A stretch of 64,000 bases of DNA. It comes from an uncultured Caldilinea sp. Lineage in GTDB: Bacteria; Chloroflexota; Anaerolineae; Caldilineales; Caldilineaceae. The DNA is taken from the NCBI RefSeq assembly GCF_937128415.1, contig NZ_CAKZMJ010000068.1, forward strand, positions 124,001 to 188,000, read 5' to 3'. This document shows positions 40,813-64,000 of this stretch, in pieces; position 1 is the first letter of the stretch, and the number at the start of each line of letters is the position of its first letter. The notes below the pieces were generated by a model. It was not told the DNA's origin. It searched no databases and saw only the letters and a list, made by a program, of their open reading frames with translations. The position numbers and the translations under genes are program-made.

Positions 40813-41820
40813 GCGCATCACTTCTTCCGTCAACGGCAGATCGTGCATTGCGCTCAGGTCGAGCGGAGACGGAGTCGATTTCGGTTGACCGGTCTCATCC
40901 GATGACATTTTATGCGTCTTGTCGGGCTCTCTTTGCGTTGGGGCGTCGGGAACTCGCTGGCGAACGCCAGGCTTTCCATCTTGGATATGCATTTCGGGCT
41001 GTACGAAGCCGCTGGCAAAGATCGCGCGCAGATCTGCTGACGGGTTCTGAATCACGTTGAGCAGTTGAACGAGACCCGCCTCGGACATATTGGTGGCGTT
41101 GCGCACCCTTGCGATGAAGTCCGACATGGCGGTGCTGTTGAAGTCGCTGGCGATCAAGTCCATGTAGGCTTCGACGATCACATCGGGCAGTTGCAGTCCG
41201 TAAATCACAAAGGGCGCGTTCGTCGCAAGCATGACGCCATGCTCCGCCAACATCGTACGCGCCCTTTCCTCAACACGCCGTTTCAGTTCGATTCCCTGTC
41301 GACCGACGAAGGGGCTGAACAACCCTGCAACGTCTACACGGCTCGGCGTAGTTCCCTTGTCGGCGCCTCCACCCCCTTGTGGATTCTGCGGCGCAGATTT
41401 TTGCGCCGATTGCTCCGCCGAAGGGGCGAGCTCTGCAATGACCTCTTGAAAAATTTGTTTAAAAATATTGACCTGTTGTTCTCGGCGTTCATCCTCAAGG
41501 TAGTACAGCTCATCGCGGTGCATTCGCCTCGGATCGAGCCGGTAAGTGTACCGCAAATTGACGACGACCGGCAGCCCGCCGTGGGTGAACACGTTGGGCA
41601 CGGCAAGCTTTCCTTCACTCTGCCGCACTTTGATCTGCGCCTTTTCCTCCTCAAATGGCATCAACAGATGAGGCCCCGGTTCGAGGATGCGTGCATAACG
41701 GTCCATCCAGTTTGTGATTGCGACATAGCCTTCGGGCACGGTTTTAAAGCTTTTCATCAACCAGACGACGACAAGCAGCACGATTATGAGCAACAGGATC
41801 AGGGTGATAATTTCCGTCAT
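40795..41820 (-). CDS. SPFH/band 7 membrane protein
   Basis: A 341-residue flotillin/stomatin-like protein. One N-terminal membrane segment (LILLLIIVLLVVVWL, ~6-21) is followed by a band 7 domain (KTVPEGYVAITNWMDRYARILEPGPHLLMPFEE; VVVNLRYTYRLDP). A Gly-rich and charged linker near residues 145-160, a helical segment with RRVEERARTMLAEHGV, and a Pro/charged, probably disordered tail follow. SPFH proteins form membrane microdomain scaffolds or cages. The ATG at 41820 has AGAGGAG 7 bases upstream. It closes a six-gene operon that otherwise encodes signalling proteins and an ATPase. Confidence 0.85.
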   Translation of the reverse strand: MTEIITLILLLIIVLLVVVWLMKSFKTVPEGYVAITNWMDRYARILEPGPHLLMPFEEEKAQIKVRQSEGKLAVPNVFTHGGLPVVVNLRYTYRLDPRRMHRDELYYLEDERREQQVNIFKQIFQEVIAELAPSAEQSAQKSAPQNPQGGGGADKGTTPSRVDVAGLFSPFVGRQGIELKRRVEERARTMLAEHGVMLATNAPFVIYGLQLPDVIVEAYMDLIASDFNSTAMSDFIARVRNATNMSEAGLVQLLNVIQNPSADLRAIFASGFVQPEMHIQDGKPGVRQRVPDAPTQREPDKTHKMSSDETGQPKSTPSPLDLSAMHDLPLTEEVMRTLKSP

Positions 41821-41857
41821 GATTATCTCCTCTTTTGCAAATAAAGGCTGCACGCCT

Positions 41858-42862
41858 CTACCCCATCTCGATCCCCTTGACAAACTCCTGAAACACCTCG
41901 GAGAAAAGTTCTCCCCCTGAGCCGGGTCGCACCAATCCCCTTCTTTGCAGAAATTCCACCATGCTCAGGTCGAGCGAGGCGCCTCGCACCAGGCGAGACA
42001 ATGCGAACTGTTCCTCGGTGTGCAGATGCTCCCAGATATGTTTGCACGCCGCTGCAACCTCAGGATCGGTTTCGGCGAGCCTGAGGATCTTGAGAACTGA
42101 AACGTTGCTGAAGTGCGGATGCATCGCCATGAACATGGATTTGAGAAGGCCGCTATGCCCTCCGCTGAGTTTGTACAGCCGATCTTTTTCAAGGTCCGAA
42201 AGCGTCACACGCCTCTTTGTGCATAGGGCATCGATCATGGCGTATGCATCTTCTTTCGTGTAAGGCCCAAGCGCATAGATGTCGTTGCGCACGATTTCAA
42301 ACAGGCGGCTTTTGGCGAAAGGCTGTCGCCCCACGATCACCTGCGGCATGCGATGCATGACCAGCACATAGGCCAGATTGCCGGTGGTGCGATGGTCATC
42401 GCGCAGGACGCGCAGTGCCTCGAAAAGCGTGGGCGGCTGCGCTCGGATCAGCTGCTCAAATTCGTCGAGGATGAAGACGATGCGTTGATTCCGGCGTTTA
42501 CAGTGCAGATCGAGTGTATTGCGCAGCGCATCGAACTCAACGCCGCCTCGGCTGTCGAGATGGGGAAGGTCCAGGCTGCGCGCAAGTGCAGATAATAAGG
42601 AGCGATAGACGCTCTCCGGAGAATCTGTATCTTTTTCACACGGAACGCGAACGATGTGTGTCCTTTTGTCGATGAATTCGGAATAGAGAACCTGAACCTC
42701 TGGATGCTCCAGAAAAGTGAGCAGGTTGGACTTGCCCACGCCGGCAAGCCCCACCAGGCACATCGAGCGGCCTTCCTGGGTCACCCGAAACACCTGCTGC
42801 ACAATTTCTTGCCGATAGGTGGGCGGATAACGCTCATGAATTAGAGTCATAGCTCTCTTCAT
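41858..42862 (-). CDS. AAA/STAND-like ATPase
   Basis: A 334-residue ATPase with Walker A GLAGVGKS (38-45) and Walker B RIVFILDEFEQL (127-138), then a lid and a C-terminal winged-helix-like part (LSRLVRGASLDLSMVEFLQRRGLVR). The core resembles Orc1/Cdc6 or STAND NTPases that work as switches. The first ATG at 42862 follows the receiver-kinase gene by 6 bases; an internal ATG at 42850 with AAGAGAG upstream is an equally good start. No transposon partner is near. Likely a regulator or assembly ATPase for the operon's system. Confidence 0.82.
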   Translation of the reverse strand: MKRAMTLIHERYPPTYRQEIVQQVFRVTQEGRSMCLVGLAGVGKSNLLTFLEHPEVQVLYSEFIDKRTHIVRVPCEKDTDSPESVYRSLLSALARSLDLPHLDSRGGVEFDALRNTLDLHCKRRNQRIVFILDEFEQLIRAQPPTLFEALRVLRDDHRTTGNLAYVLVMHRMPQVIVGRQPFAKSRLFEIVRNDIYALGPYTKEDAYAMIDALCTKRRVTLSDLEKDRLYKLSGGHSGLLKSMFMAMHPHFSNVSVLKILRLAETDPEVAAACKHIWEHLHTEEQFALSRLVRGASLDLSMVEFLQRRGLVRPGSGGELFSEVFQEFVKGIEMG

Positions 42863-42868
42863 CCATTT

Positions 42869-44479
42869 TCAGCGTCGTCCGGCTGGCTGGACGGCGTCGA
42901 TCTGCGCCGAGAGCGCCGATGCATACAGCCATGCGCGCTCGCGTTGGATCATCTGCTCCTGCAAACCGCGCGCACGCGGTCGCATCCCGGCGACGAACAG
43001 GGCGTCACAGAGCAATCCCCACAGATAATCGGGCAGTTGGTTCTGACGATTCGTTGTTTCAAAGGCCAGTTTGCGCAGTGCGCGCACGAACTTTAGCGCT
43101 TTATCCGCTTCCCAGCTCAACCCCGGCGGCTCATCGGCGGCGTCGAAATCTATCAGGGATTGCGTCAGCGTCAAAAAATCTTGAGAGGAAACGGTGGATG
43201 GCAGCAGCCGCGTCACCACATCGATCTCCAGCTCGCAAAAGTCAGCATATGCGGGGCCCGGGCCGGTGCGCTCAAAATCAATGAGCCAGAGATGATCGCC
43301 GTCCGTAAACAGATTGTCGGCGTGAAAATCGCCATGAACAATCCACCGCGCTCCCCTCCAGTTGGACAATTCATTCATCCTGTCATGGATTCTTTGCAAA
43401 AGCTGGGGTGGCTCAGCCGACAAGCCCACCGGATGCTCGCGTAGCCTGGCAAGCTGCTTGTTTAGCCCGAGAAGTTTGTCATACGCTTCAAAAATCGTGC
43501 AAGTGGTCGTTGTAAATCTTGGAAAAGCCTGTCTCCACAGGTCTCGCCAAAAACGAATCGGCTTCAGCAGGCGATCGATGTCTTGCTCGGCGGCGTAAAA
43601 GCTCCGAAATGCCTGCAGATGTTTCACATCGCCTTCGCCAAGAAAACTGTAGACGGAAGCACCCGCATCCCAAAAGAAGGCGGTCGTCTCAAGCCGAGTA
43701 TGGAACTGCCCTAGCGCACGAGAGGCGATGTATTTCTTGTAATTCTTTGATTCATGCGCAACGCGATGGGCTTTGGCAATTTTCACCACTTTCTGGGCTT
43801 TTCCCTGATGAATGCGTGCTCGCAGCACCAGAGAACGCCCTCGCGACGCCGGCATGGCCGATGAAGTCAGCTTCCCTTCGATCGGGTACACCCACACGCG
43901 ACGCCTGTCTTCAAAAAGCTGTGCGATCAGATCATCGAGCAAGGAAGTCGGCGCCCATCGCCGGAAAAGTCGGCGCACTGTCCGCTCCCGGCTCCATAGC
44001 TTGGGCTGCCAAAACACCTGGAGACGTCTTCTTGCCGCGCAGGACTGGGTCGCTAACTTTTCCACTTCGTTTCTAAGCACATCCGGCGAGTCATCTTTAT
44101 TCACCCACCTGGCGCCGCACTCAGCGATAGCGCGATCTACAGTCGGATTGAGGTAGCCGGAATAAACGATCAGTCCGACGTTTTTCCCCAGGCTGCGCAG
44201 CCGACGCAGCAGCTCCAGCCCTGAAATATCGCTCGTGTCATGGTCGTCGTCGAGGCGCAGATCGACGATGATGACGTGCGGCCGCGTCTTTTGGGCAAGG
44301 CGCAGCGCGTCTTTGCGCAATGCATCGCCGGCGCCCTCGGCGACGACCACGCTATATCCTTCAGCCTCGAAAGCGCGGAGCAAATCGCGACGCGTCTGCC
44401 CTCGATTGTCTACAATTAAAAGGCGCGCCTGTGAGAAAGAGGTTTCGAGGGTTTTTCCATGGCTTGCAACTTCAGGCAT
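42869..44479 (-). CDS. Receiver domain fused to an APH-like kinase
   Basis: A 536-residue fusion. Residues ~18-140 form a response-regulator receiver (ARLLIVDNRGQ; phospho-acceptor Asp73 in VIIVDLRL; SGYL; WVNKDDS). From ~200 to the end is a protein-kinase/aminoglycoside-phosphotransferase-like fold: KVVKIA supplies the ATP Lys, the catalytic loop HGDFHADNL is near 383-391 and the metal-binding IDFE near 400. All key kinase residues are present, so it is probably active. The ATG at 44479 has AAGGAGG 6 bases upstream. A phosphorylation-controlled small-molecule or protein kinase is inferred; the target is unknown. Confidence 0.85.
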   Translation of the reverse strand: MPEVASHGKTLETSFSQARLLIVDNRGQTRRDLLRAFEAEGYSVVVAEGAGDALRKDALRLAQKTRPHVIIVDLRLDDDHDTSDISGLELLRRLRSLGKNVGLIVYSGYLNPTVDRAIAECGARWVNKDDSPDVLRNEVEKLATQSCAARRRLQVFWQPKLWSRERTVRRLFRRWAPTSLLDDLIAQLFEDRRRVWVYPIEGKLTSSAMPASRGRSLVLRARIHQGKAQKVVKIAKAHRVAHESKNYKKYIASRALGQFHTRLETTAFFWDAGASVYSFLGEGDVKHLQAFRSFYAAEQDIDRLLKPIRFWRDLWRQAFPRFTTTTCTIFEAYDKLLGLNKQLARLREHPVGLSAEPPQLLQRIHDRMNELSNWRGARWIVHGDFHADNLFTDGDHLWLIDFERTGPGPAYADFCELEIDVVTRLLPSTVSSQDFLTLTQSLIDFDAADEPPGLSWEADKALKFVRALRKLAFETTNRQNQLPDYLWGLLCDALFVAGMRPRARGLQEQMIQRERAWLYASALSAQIDAVQPAGRR

Positions 44480-44536
44480 TGGATCCTCCTTCTCAGACAG
44501 CGACCAGGGGTTCAATTCAACGCTCTTTCCAGGCGG

Positions 44537-47911
<3,375 letters not shown>

Positions 47912-47915
47912 CAAC

Positions 47916-48356
47916 TCACCCTCGCGTGAGCGCGCAGACCTTCTCGATCACCTCTTCGATATCAAAAGGTTTCTCAAAAACCGCCTGGGCCTCATAGTGC
48001 TCGTCAGGATCGGCGGTTGCGGAAAGCATCACCACTGGCGCCGTGCGCGGTGTGCCCGAACCGTTGACGCCTTCATATTCGCCGCGGCGCAGCTTGATCA
48101 AAAATTCCTTGCCGGTCTCCTGCCAGTTGACGCCGGAATAGTGCACGTTGCGCACGACGCTTCTATCATCCACCCCTGGACTCTGAGGATGGATCATTAT
48201 GTCCACAATCAACAGGTCGAAGCGCTCCTGGCCCAGCCGTCTGGGGATCTCCTGCGCAGCGGAGAGCACCACCTCATATCCCTGCTCCTCCAGCGCCTCC
48301 GCCAGCGGCTTCATGCTTTCGTAGTCGTCGTCGAACAGTAAAATTCGCTTCTGCAT
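47916..48356 (-). CDS. Single-domain response regulator with an insertion after the phospho-Asp
   Basis: A 146-residue receiver domain without an output domain: RILLFDDD (4-11), phospho-acceptor Asp52 in LLIVDIMI, SATAD, and FEKPFD with the conserved Lys. Right after the phospho-Asp there are about 25 extra residues (HPQSPGVDDRSVVRNVHYSG...), where receivers normally have a short loop. The start at 48356 has GAGGAAGG upstream. It lies between two histidine-kinase genes and probably receives phosphate from one or both. Confidence 0.9.
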   Translation of the reverse strand: MQKRILLFDDDYESMKPLAEALEEQGYEVVLSAAQEIPRRLGQERFDLLIVDIMIHPQSPGVDDRSVVRNVHYSGVNWQETGKEFLIKLRRGEYEGVNGSGTPRTAPVVMLSATADPDEHYEAQAVFEKPFDIEEVIEKVCALTRG

Positions 48357-48391
48357 CGCCTTCCTCGCAGCAAACGCCTCTCCCCTCGCTT

Positions 48392-50305
<1,914 letters not shown>

Positions 50306-50394
50306 GCATGCTCCTCACCCGATTCCACGGGCAACCGCTTCAGGCGCGTCGGGTGTACGCCATCCACATTCGATCAGAAAGGGCAGTTTTTTGT

Positions 50395-50423
50395 AGTGTA
50401 AAACGAAATGTCCGGCAAGTCAA
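50395..50423 (-). promoter_or_regulatory. Promoter of the six-gene signalling operon
   Basis: On the minus strand TTGACT (50423-50418) and TACACT (50400-50395) are exactly 17 bases apart. Predicted start near 50388, leader about 80 bases. Confidence 0.7.
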
Positions 50424-50527
50424 TCACTTTTTATGTAAGCTTATTGCAAGGTTCGCCGAGGAATCGGGCGATGCACGTCCTCCGCTCCCTCTGAATCCGT
50501 TTCCGAATCCGTCGCCGCCTCCTTGGA

Positions 50528-50556
50528 TTGACGCCGATCCGGCCCTGCTCTATACT
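50528..50556 (+). promoter_or_regulatory. Promoter of the cyclodeaminase-like gene
   Basis: TTGACG (50528-50533) and TATACT (50551-50556) are exactly 17 bases apart and 34 bases before the start codon. Confidence 0.75.
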
Positions 50557-50590
50557 ATCTGCACAAACTTTCAGAACAGCGAGAACAGGC

Positions 50591-51181
<591 letters not shown>

Positions 51182-51192
51182 CCGAGAAGCCT

Positions 51193-51726
51193 ATGACGCC
51201 GACATCAGAACTCGCCACCTACCGCCGCATGTTTGACGCGATGGTGAATGACATCGAGCTGCTGCTCGAGGACTTGCCGGCCGAGGCGCTGCTCTGGAAG
51301 CCTTTCGAGCATAGCCCCTGGCGCGGCCCTGCAGGCAGCCTGGGCTGGCTGATCGCTCACGCCATCTCCTCAACCTACTACCTGCTGCGCCGCGCCGAGT
51401 GGATGATGGGACGCCTGGACTGGAGCGCCGTGGACGGCGACGAAGGCGGCGAGGAGTTCGGCCCGGCGAACCATGACCCCGCCTATTTGCTTGCCCGCGC
51501 CCGACGCATGCAGCTCTATGTTCATCAATTTCTCGACGGTCTCTCTCCGCAAGACCTGGAGGCGAGCCGCCCCCACCCGCTCGAGCCGGGACGCGTTCTG
51601 ACCGCCCGTTACGACATCCAGCACGCCTTCGAGCACATGAGCAGGCATATCGGCCACGCCGAGCTGACGAGGCAGCTGTGGGCGCTGAAGGCGGCGCCTC
51701 CCGAAAACGATTCCTCTCTACAATAA
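51193..51726 (+). CDS. DinB family protein
   Basis: A 177-residue four-helix-bundle protein of the DinB/YfiT group, many of which bind a metal through His residues and act as thiol-dependent transferases. Visible marks are the amphipathic N-terminus, GSLGWLIAHAISSTYYLLRRAEW with a His at ~56, and FEHMSRHIGHAELTRQLW near the end with the second and third His. It probably shares a transcript with the cyclodeaminase-like gene. Specific role unknown. Confidence 0.85.
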   Translation: MTPTSELATYRRMFDAMVNDIELLLEDLPAEALLWKPFEHSPWRGPAGSLGWLIAHAISSTYYLLRRAEWMMGRLDWSAVDGDEGGEEFGPANHDPAYLLARARRMQLYVHQFLDGLSPQDLEASRPHPLEPGRVLTARYDIQHAFEHMSRHIGHAELTRQLWALKAAPPENDSSLQ

Positions 51727-51735
51727 TGGCCCATT

Positions 51736-51764
51736 TTGCGCTGCAACACCTTCAGTGCTATAGT
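51736..51764 (+). promoter_or_regulatory. gltB: Promoter of gltB
   Basis: TTGCGC (51736-51741) and TATAGT (51759-51764) are 17 bases apart. The leader to the start codon would be about 210 bases; I see no known riboswitch in it. Confidence 0.6.
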
Positions 51765-51978
51765 TATTGGCTCAACGCGGTGAATGTTCTGTTCAACATG
51801 TTCCGCACTCTATCCTTCAAAGCAGAAGGTTTCTCGTCGCCGACGACAGATTTTGGGACAGGACGCCCACTCCTGAACCAGAAATTGCGTCAAGAGGCGC
51901 CATCGATGCATGAGCGCCGATGCACACGAAACAATTAGCAAGAACGCAAGCGAATTGTCGACGATGAGAGGAACGACT

Positions 51979-56634
<4,656 letters not shown>

Positions 56635-56728
56635 AGGCGACCGAGTTCAAGATGACGAGACCAGACGTAAAGAAGAAGCATTCTTGCAGGTTGGATGGAC
56701 GAAACGCCGACATAGCATTCGGTTCACA

Positions 56729-56754
56729 ACGATGCTGTTGAACGATGCTGTTGA
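56729..56754. repeat. Tandem 13-bp repeat upstream of the toxin-antitoxin candidate
   Basis: ACGATGCTGTTGA occurs twice without spacing (56729-56741, 56742-56754), 22 bases before the first start codon. A tandem site here could be an operator for autoregulation. Confidence 0.45.
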
Positions 56755-56776
56755 AAGAGAAAAATAAGGAGGCTCT

Positions 56777-57049
56777 ATGGATCTGCAGAGTCTGATCGCT
56801 GACATACATGCACTGGAACAACAACTGCTAGAATTCGAGAGAAAATACGGCGTGCGTTCAGAAACCATGTACGCAGCCTACGTGGCTGGCGAAGAGCCAG
56901 AGGATGATGCCTGGGTGTTAGACTTTGGTGAATGGGCCAGCGTGTATAAGCTCTGGCTACGTCGCCAAGCCGAGTACCGAAATGAGATCCAACGAAAGCA
57001 ACAGTCGCACAATAGTTTGCATGGACTTATACACGTAGCCCCCGCATGA
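56777..57049 (+). CDS. Small coiled protein, probable antitoxin partner of the TumE-like gene
   Basis: A 90-residue helical protein: ADIHALEQQLLEFERKYG forms a likely coiled coil, then YAAYVAGEEPEDDAWVLDFGEWASVYKLWLRRQAEY. AAGGAGG lies 6 bases before the ATG. The stop overlaps the next ATG (ATGA), the classic arrangement of toxin-antitoxin pairs. It is acidic in the centre and has no DNA-binding motif that I recognise. The region is AT-richer than gltB and leuC around it. Confidence 0.75.
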   Translation: MDLQSLIADIHALEQQLLEFERKYGVRSETMYAAYVAGEEPEDDAWVLDFGEWASVYKLWLRRQAEYRNEIQRKQQSHNSLHGLIHVAPA

Positions 57050-57501
57050 TAGACAATCCGCTGCGCTCCGATGCTGACTATGAATTTTTCATTTACTCGA
57101 TTGCCGAGTCTTTCCAGTCTATCGCGCGATCTACACTTACCTTTGTTCGACAAGGCGCCACTTTAGCGCGAGTTGCAGGCGAGTTACATTTTGCGGATGG
57201 GTACCGGATTGTAGTGCGCGAGCGAATCGTTTATGACAGATTGCCAGCTCAGATCGACTGGTATGGATATGAAGTGTGGCGTCATGGCGAAAAACTTTTT
57301 TGGTATGACTCACAACCTCATCCACACGAACCGACATTGCAAAGCACGCATCCTCATCATAAACATGTGCCGCCGGATATAAAACACAATCGAATTCCAG
57401 CGCCAGAAATGAGCTTTGTAAGACCCAATCTACCTGTGGTCATTAAAGAAGTTGAAGCATTGATTCGATTTCAGGATAATAAGAGTAACTTAGAAATCTG
57501 A
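57046..57501 (+). CDS. TumE-like (DUF6516) toxin candidate
   Basis: A 151-residue basic, His-rich protein. The order YRIVVRERIVYD...WYGYEVWRHGEKLFWYDSQPH followed by HPHHKHVPPDIKHNRIPAP is the pattern I associate with the TumE/DUF6516 family, thought to be RNase-type toxins. Its ATG overlaps the antitoxin candidate's stop by four bases. GC is near 47 %, against more than 60 % in the flanking genes. Family membership is by memory of the pattern and was not searched. Confidence 0.75.
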   Translation: MIDNPLRSDADYEFFIYSIAESFQSIARSTLTFVRQGATLARVAGELHFADGYRIVVRERIVYDRLPAQIDWYGYEVWRHGEKLFWYDSQPHPHEPTLQSTHPHHKHVPPDIKHNRIPAPEMSFVRPNLPVVIKEVEALIRFQDNKSNLEI

Positions 57502-57519
57502 AGGCAGTGGAGAAGCCGA

Positions 57520-58923
<1,404 letters not shown>

Positions 58924-58939
58924 TTGAGGAATTCATCAT

Positions 58940-59533
58940 ATGCAACCCTTTACGACCTTGACATCGACGGCTGCGCCGCTGCGCATGGAAAATGTGGACA
59001 CCGACCAGATCATCCCGGCCCAATACCTGACCGCGGTCACCAAGGAGGGGATGGGCAAGGGGCTGTTCTCCTGGATTCGATACAATCCCGACGGCACGCC
59101 GAAGCCGGACTTCGTCCTCAACAAGCCCGAGTATCAGGGCGCGCAGATTCTGATCGCCGGACGCAACTTCGGCAGCGGGTCGAGCCGCGAGCACGCCGTC
59201 TGGGCGCTCACGGACTACGGCTTCCGCTGCGTCATCTCGCCGGGCTTCGCCGACATCTTCTACAACAACAGCCTGAAGAACGGGCTGCTGCCGATCGTGC
59301 TGCCCGAAGAGGTGGTCAACCTGCTCTGGGACCTGGTGGAGGAAGAGCCGGAGACGCTGCTCCACATCGACCTGCGCAGCCAGACGGTCACATTGCCCGA
59401 CGGCCAACAGCACAGCTTCGCCATCGATCCGTTCCGCAAGCTCTGCCTGCTCGAGGGCGTCGACGATCTGGGCTATCTGCTCTCCAAGGAAGAAGCCATC
59501 GCCGCCTACGAAGCGCGGCCCCGCTGGACGTAA
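58940..59533 (+). CDS. leuD: 3-Isopropylmalate dehydratase small subunit
   Basis: A 197-residue swivel-domain partner of LeuC. Hallmarks are NVDTDQIIPAQYL (~17-29), the conserved AGRNFGSGSSREHAVWAL (~71-88) and GFADIFYNNSLKNGLLPI. It follows leuC directly and ends at a hairpin terminator. No leuA, leuB or ilv gene is present in the window. Confidence 0.96.
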   Translation: MQPFTTLTSTAAPLRMENVDTDQIIPAQYLTAVTKEGMGKGLFSWIRYNPDGTPKPDFVLNKPEYQGAQILIAGRNFGSGSSREHAVWALTDYGFRCVISPGFADIFYNNSLKNGLLPIVLPEEVVNLLWDLVEEEPETLLHIDLRSQTVTLPDGQQHSFAIDPFRKLCLLEGVDDLGYLLSKEEAIAAYEARPRWT

Positions 59534-59548
59534 CCGAGCAACTCCTCG

Positions 59549-59581
59549 CTGCGAGCCTGCACCCTCTTGTCAGGCTCGCAG
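59549..59581 (+). terminator. Terminator after leuD
   Basis: A perfect 11-bp stem (59549-59559 with 59571-59581) with an 11-base loop is followed by CTTTC. The U-run is short. Confidence 0.6.
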
Positions 59582-59626
59582 CTTTCAGAGCGAATTCATT
59601 TCCTTCAAATTCTCTTTCCTTTTAAT

Positions 59627-59657
59627 TTGTAAGATTACGACCCTCTTCAGCTATAAT
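59627..59657 (+). promoter_or_regulatory. Candidate promoter of the adaptor/FtsX operon
   Basis: TTGTAA and a consensus TATAAT (59652-59657) are 19 bases apart in an AT-rich stretch, about 90 bases before the GTG start. Confidence 0.5.
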
Positions 59658-59749
59658 TTTCTTTCAGCGCCTGCGGTTTAGACGCGCTCCCTGTTTATCG
59701 TCGATTTCGGACTGCGTGTGTTGACGTTTCCACCCTGAAAGGACGAAGC

Positions 59750-60934
<1,185 letters not shown>

Positions 60935-60968
60935 ATTGCATCTCTCCACAGCCAGCTGAGTTTCCACC

Positions 60969-63920
<2,952 letters not shown>

Positions 63921-63988
63921 ACGTGGGATGAGCCGCGGCAAGCGCCCCACTGCGCTTCGTCCGACGTCGGCTGAAGAAGGGAGACATC

Positions 63989-64000
63989 TTGGCTGAACCG
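63989..64000 (+). CDS. Start of the next gene, probably the ATPase of this exporter (four codons visible)
   Basis: A TTG start followed by GCT GAA CCG, with AAGGGAG 5 bases upstream, lies 68 bases after the permease stop. In adaptor-FtsX sets an ABC ATPase usually follows, but only four codons are in the window. Confidence 0.35.

Overview
The window is about 60-65 % GC, densely coded on both strands, and reads like a chromosome segment of a Chloroflexota bacterium, most likely Caldilinea-like. This is an inference from style: lipoproteins whose lipobox Cys is followed by long Ala/Pro/Glu linkers, a secreted protein with a Thr-Pro linker, secreted proteins carrying a short LP-hydrophobic-Lys motif, and many fused or multi-domain signalling proteins. 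No rRNA, tRNA, CRISPR array, transposase or integrase was found.

Layout. 1-7.2 kb: N-terminal part of polyphosphate kinase (minus strand, runs off the left edge), then a Gfo/Idh/MocA oxidoreductase and a three-gene ABC importer of the ferric-ion-like class (binding lipoprotein, oversized fused permease, ATPase). 7.4-10.4 kb: a 65-residue protein, a cold-shock protein/SlyD-like pair with a strong promoter and a terminator inside its leader, and a divergent LysR regulator/protoglobin pair. 10.4-14.4 kb: a secreted protein with an ABC-2 type exporter. 14.7-17.6 kb: an intracellular-type subtilase overlapped by a small prodomain-like protein, then moeA. 17.9-24.8 kb: two large convergent secreted proteins. 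25-28.3 kb: quinone-reductase-like protein, acetamidase/formamidase and amidase. 28.6-33.7 kb: LacI regulator and a ribose-type sugar ABC importer with a recognisable promoter and operator. 34.1-38.5 kb: DtxR/MntR-type regulator and a TroA-like metal ABC importer.

38.5-50.6 kb is the most unusual part. A low-GC cassette (tiny ORF, HNH nuclease, methyltransferase-HIT fusion, own promoter) lies between 19-bp imperfect direct repeats, one of which forms the 3' end of an SPFH gene. That SPFH gene is the last gene of a six-gene minus-strand operon: PocR-type histidine kinase, response regulator, multi-GAF histidine kinase, receiver-APH-kinase fusion, AAA ATPase and SPFH/band 7 membrane protein. 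I do not recognise this set as a described system.

50.5-64 kb returns to core metabolism: folate cyclodeaminase-like and DinB-like proteins, glutamate synthase large subunit, a low-GC TumE-like toxin-antitoxin candidate, leuCD, and an adaptor lipoprotein plus FtsX-like permease whose next gene starts at the window edge.

All functions are assigned from sequence motifs read by eye; no database search was run.
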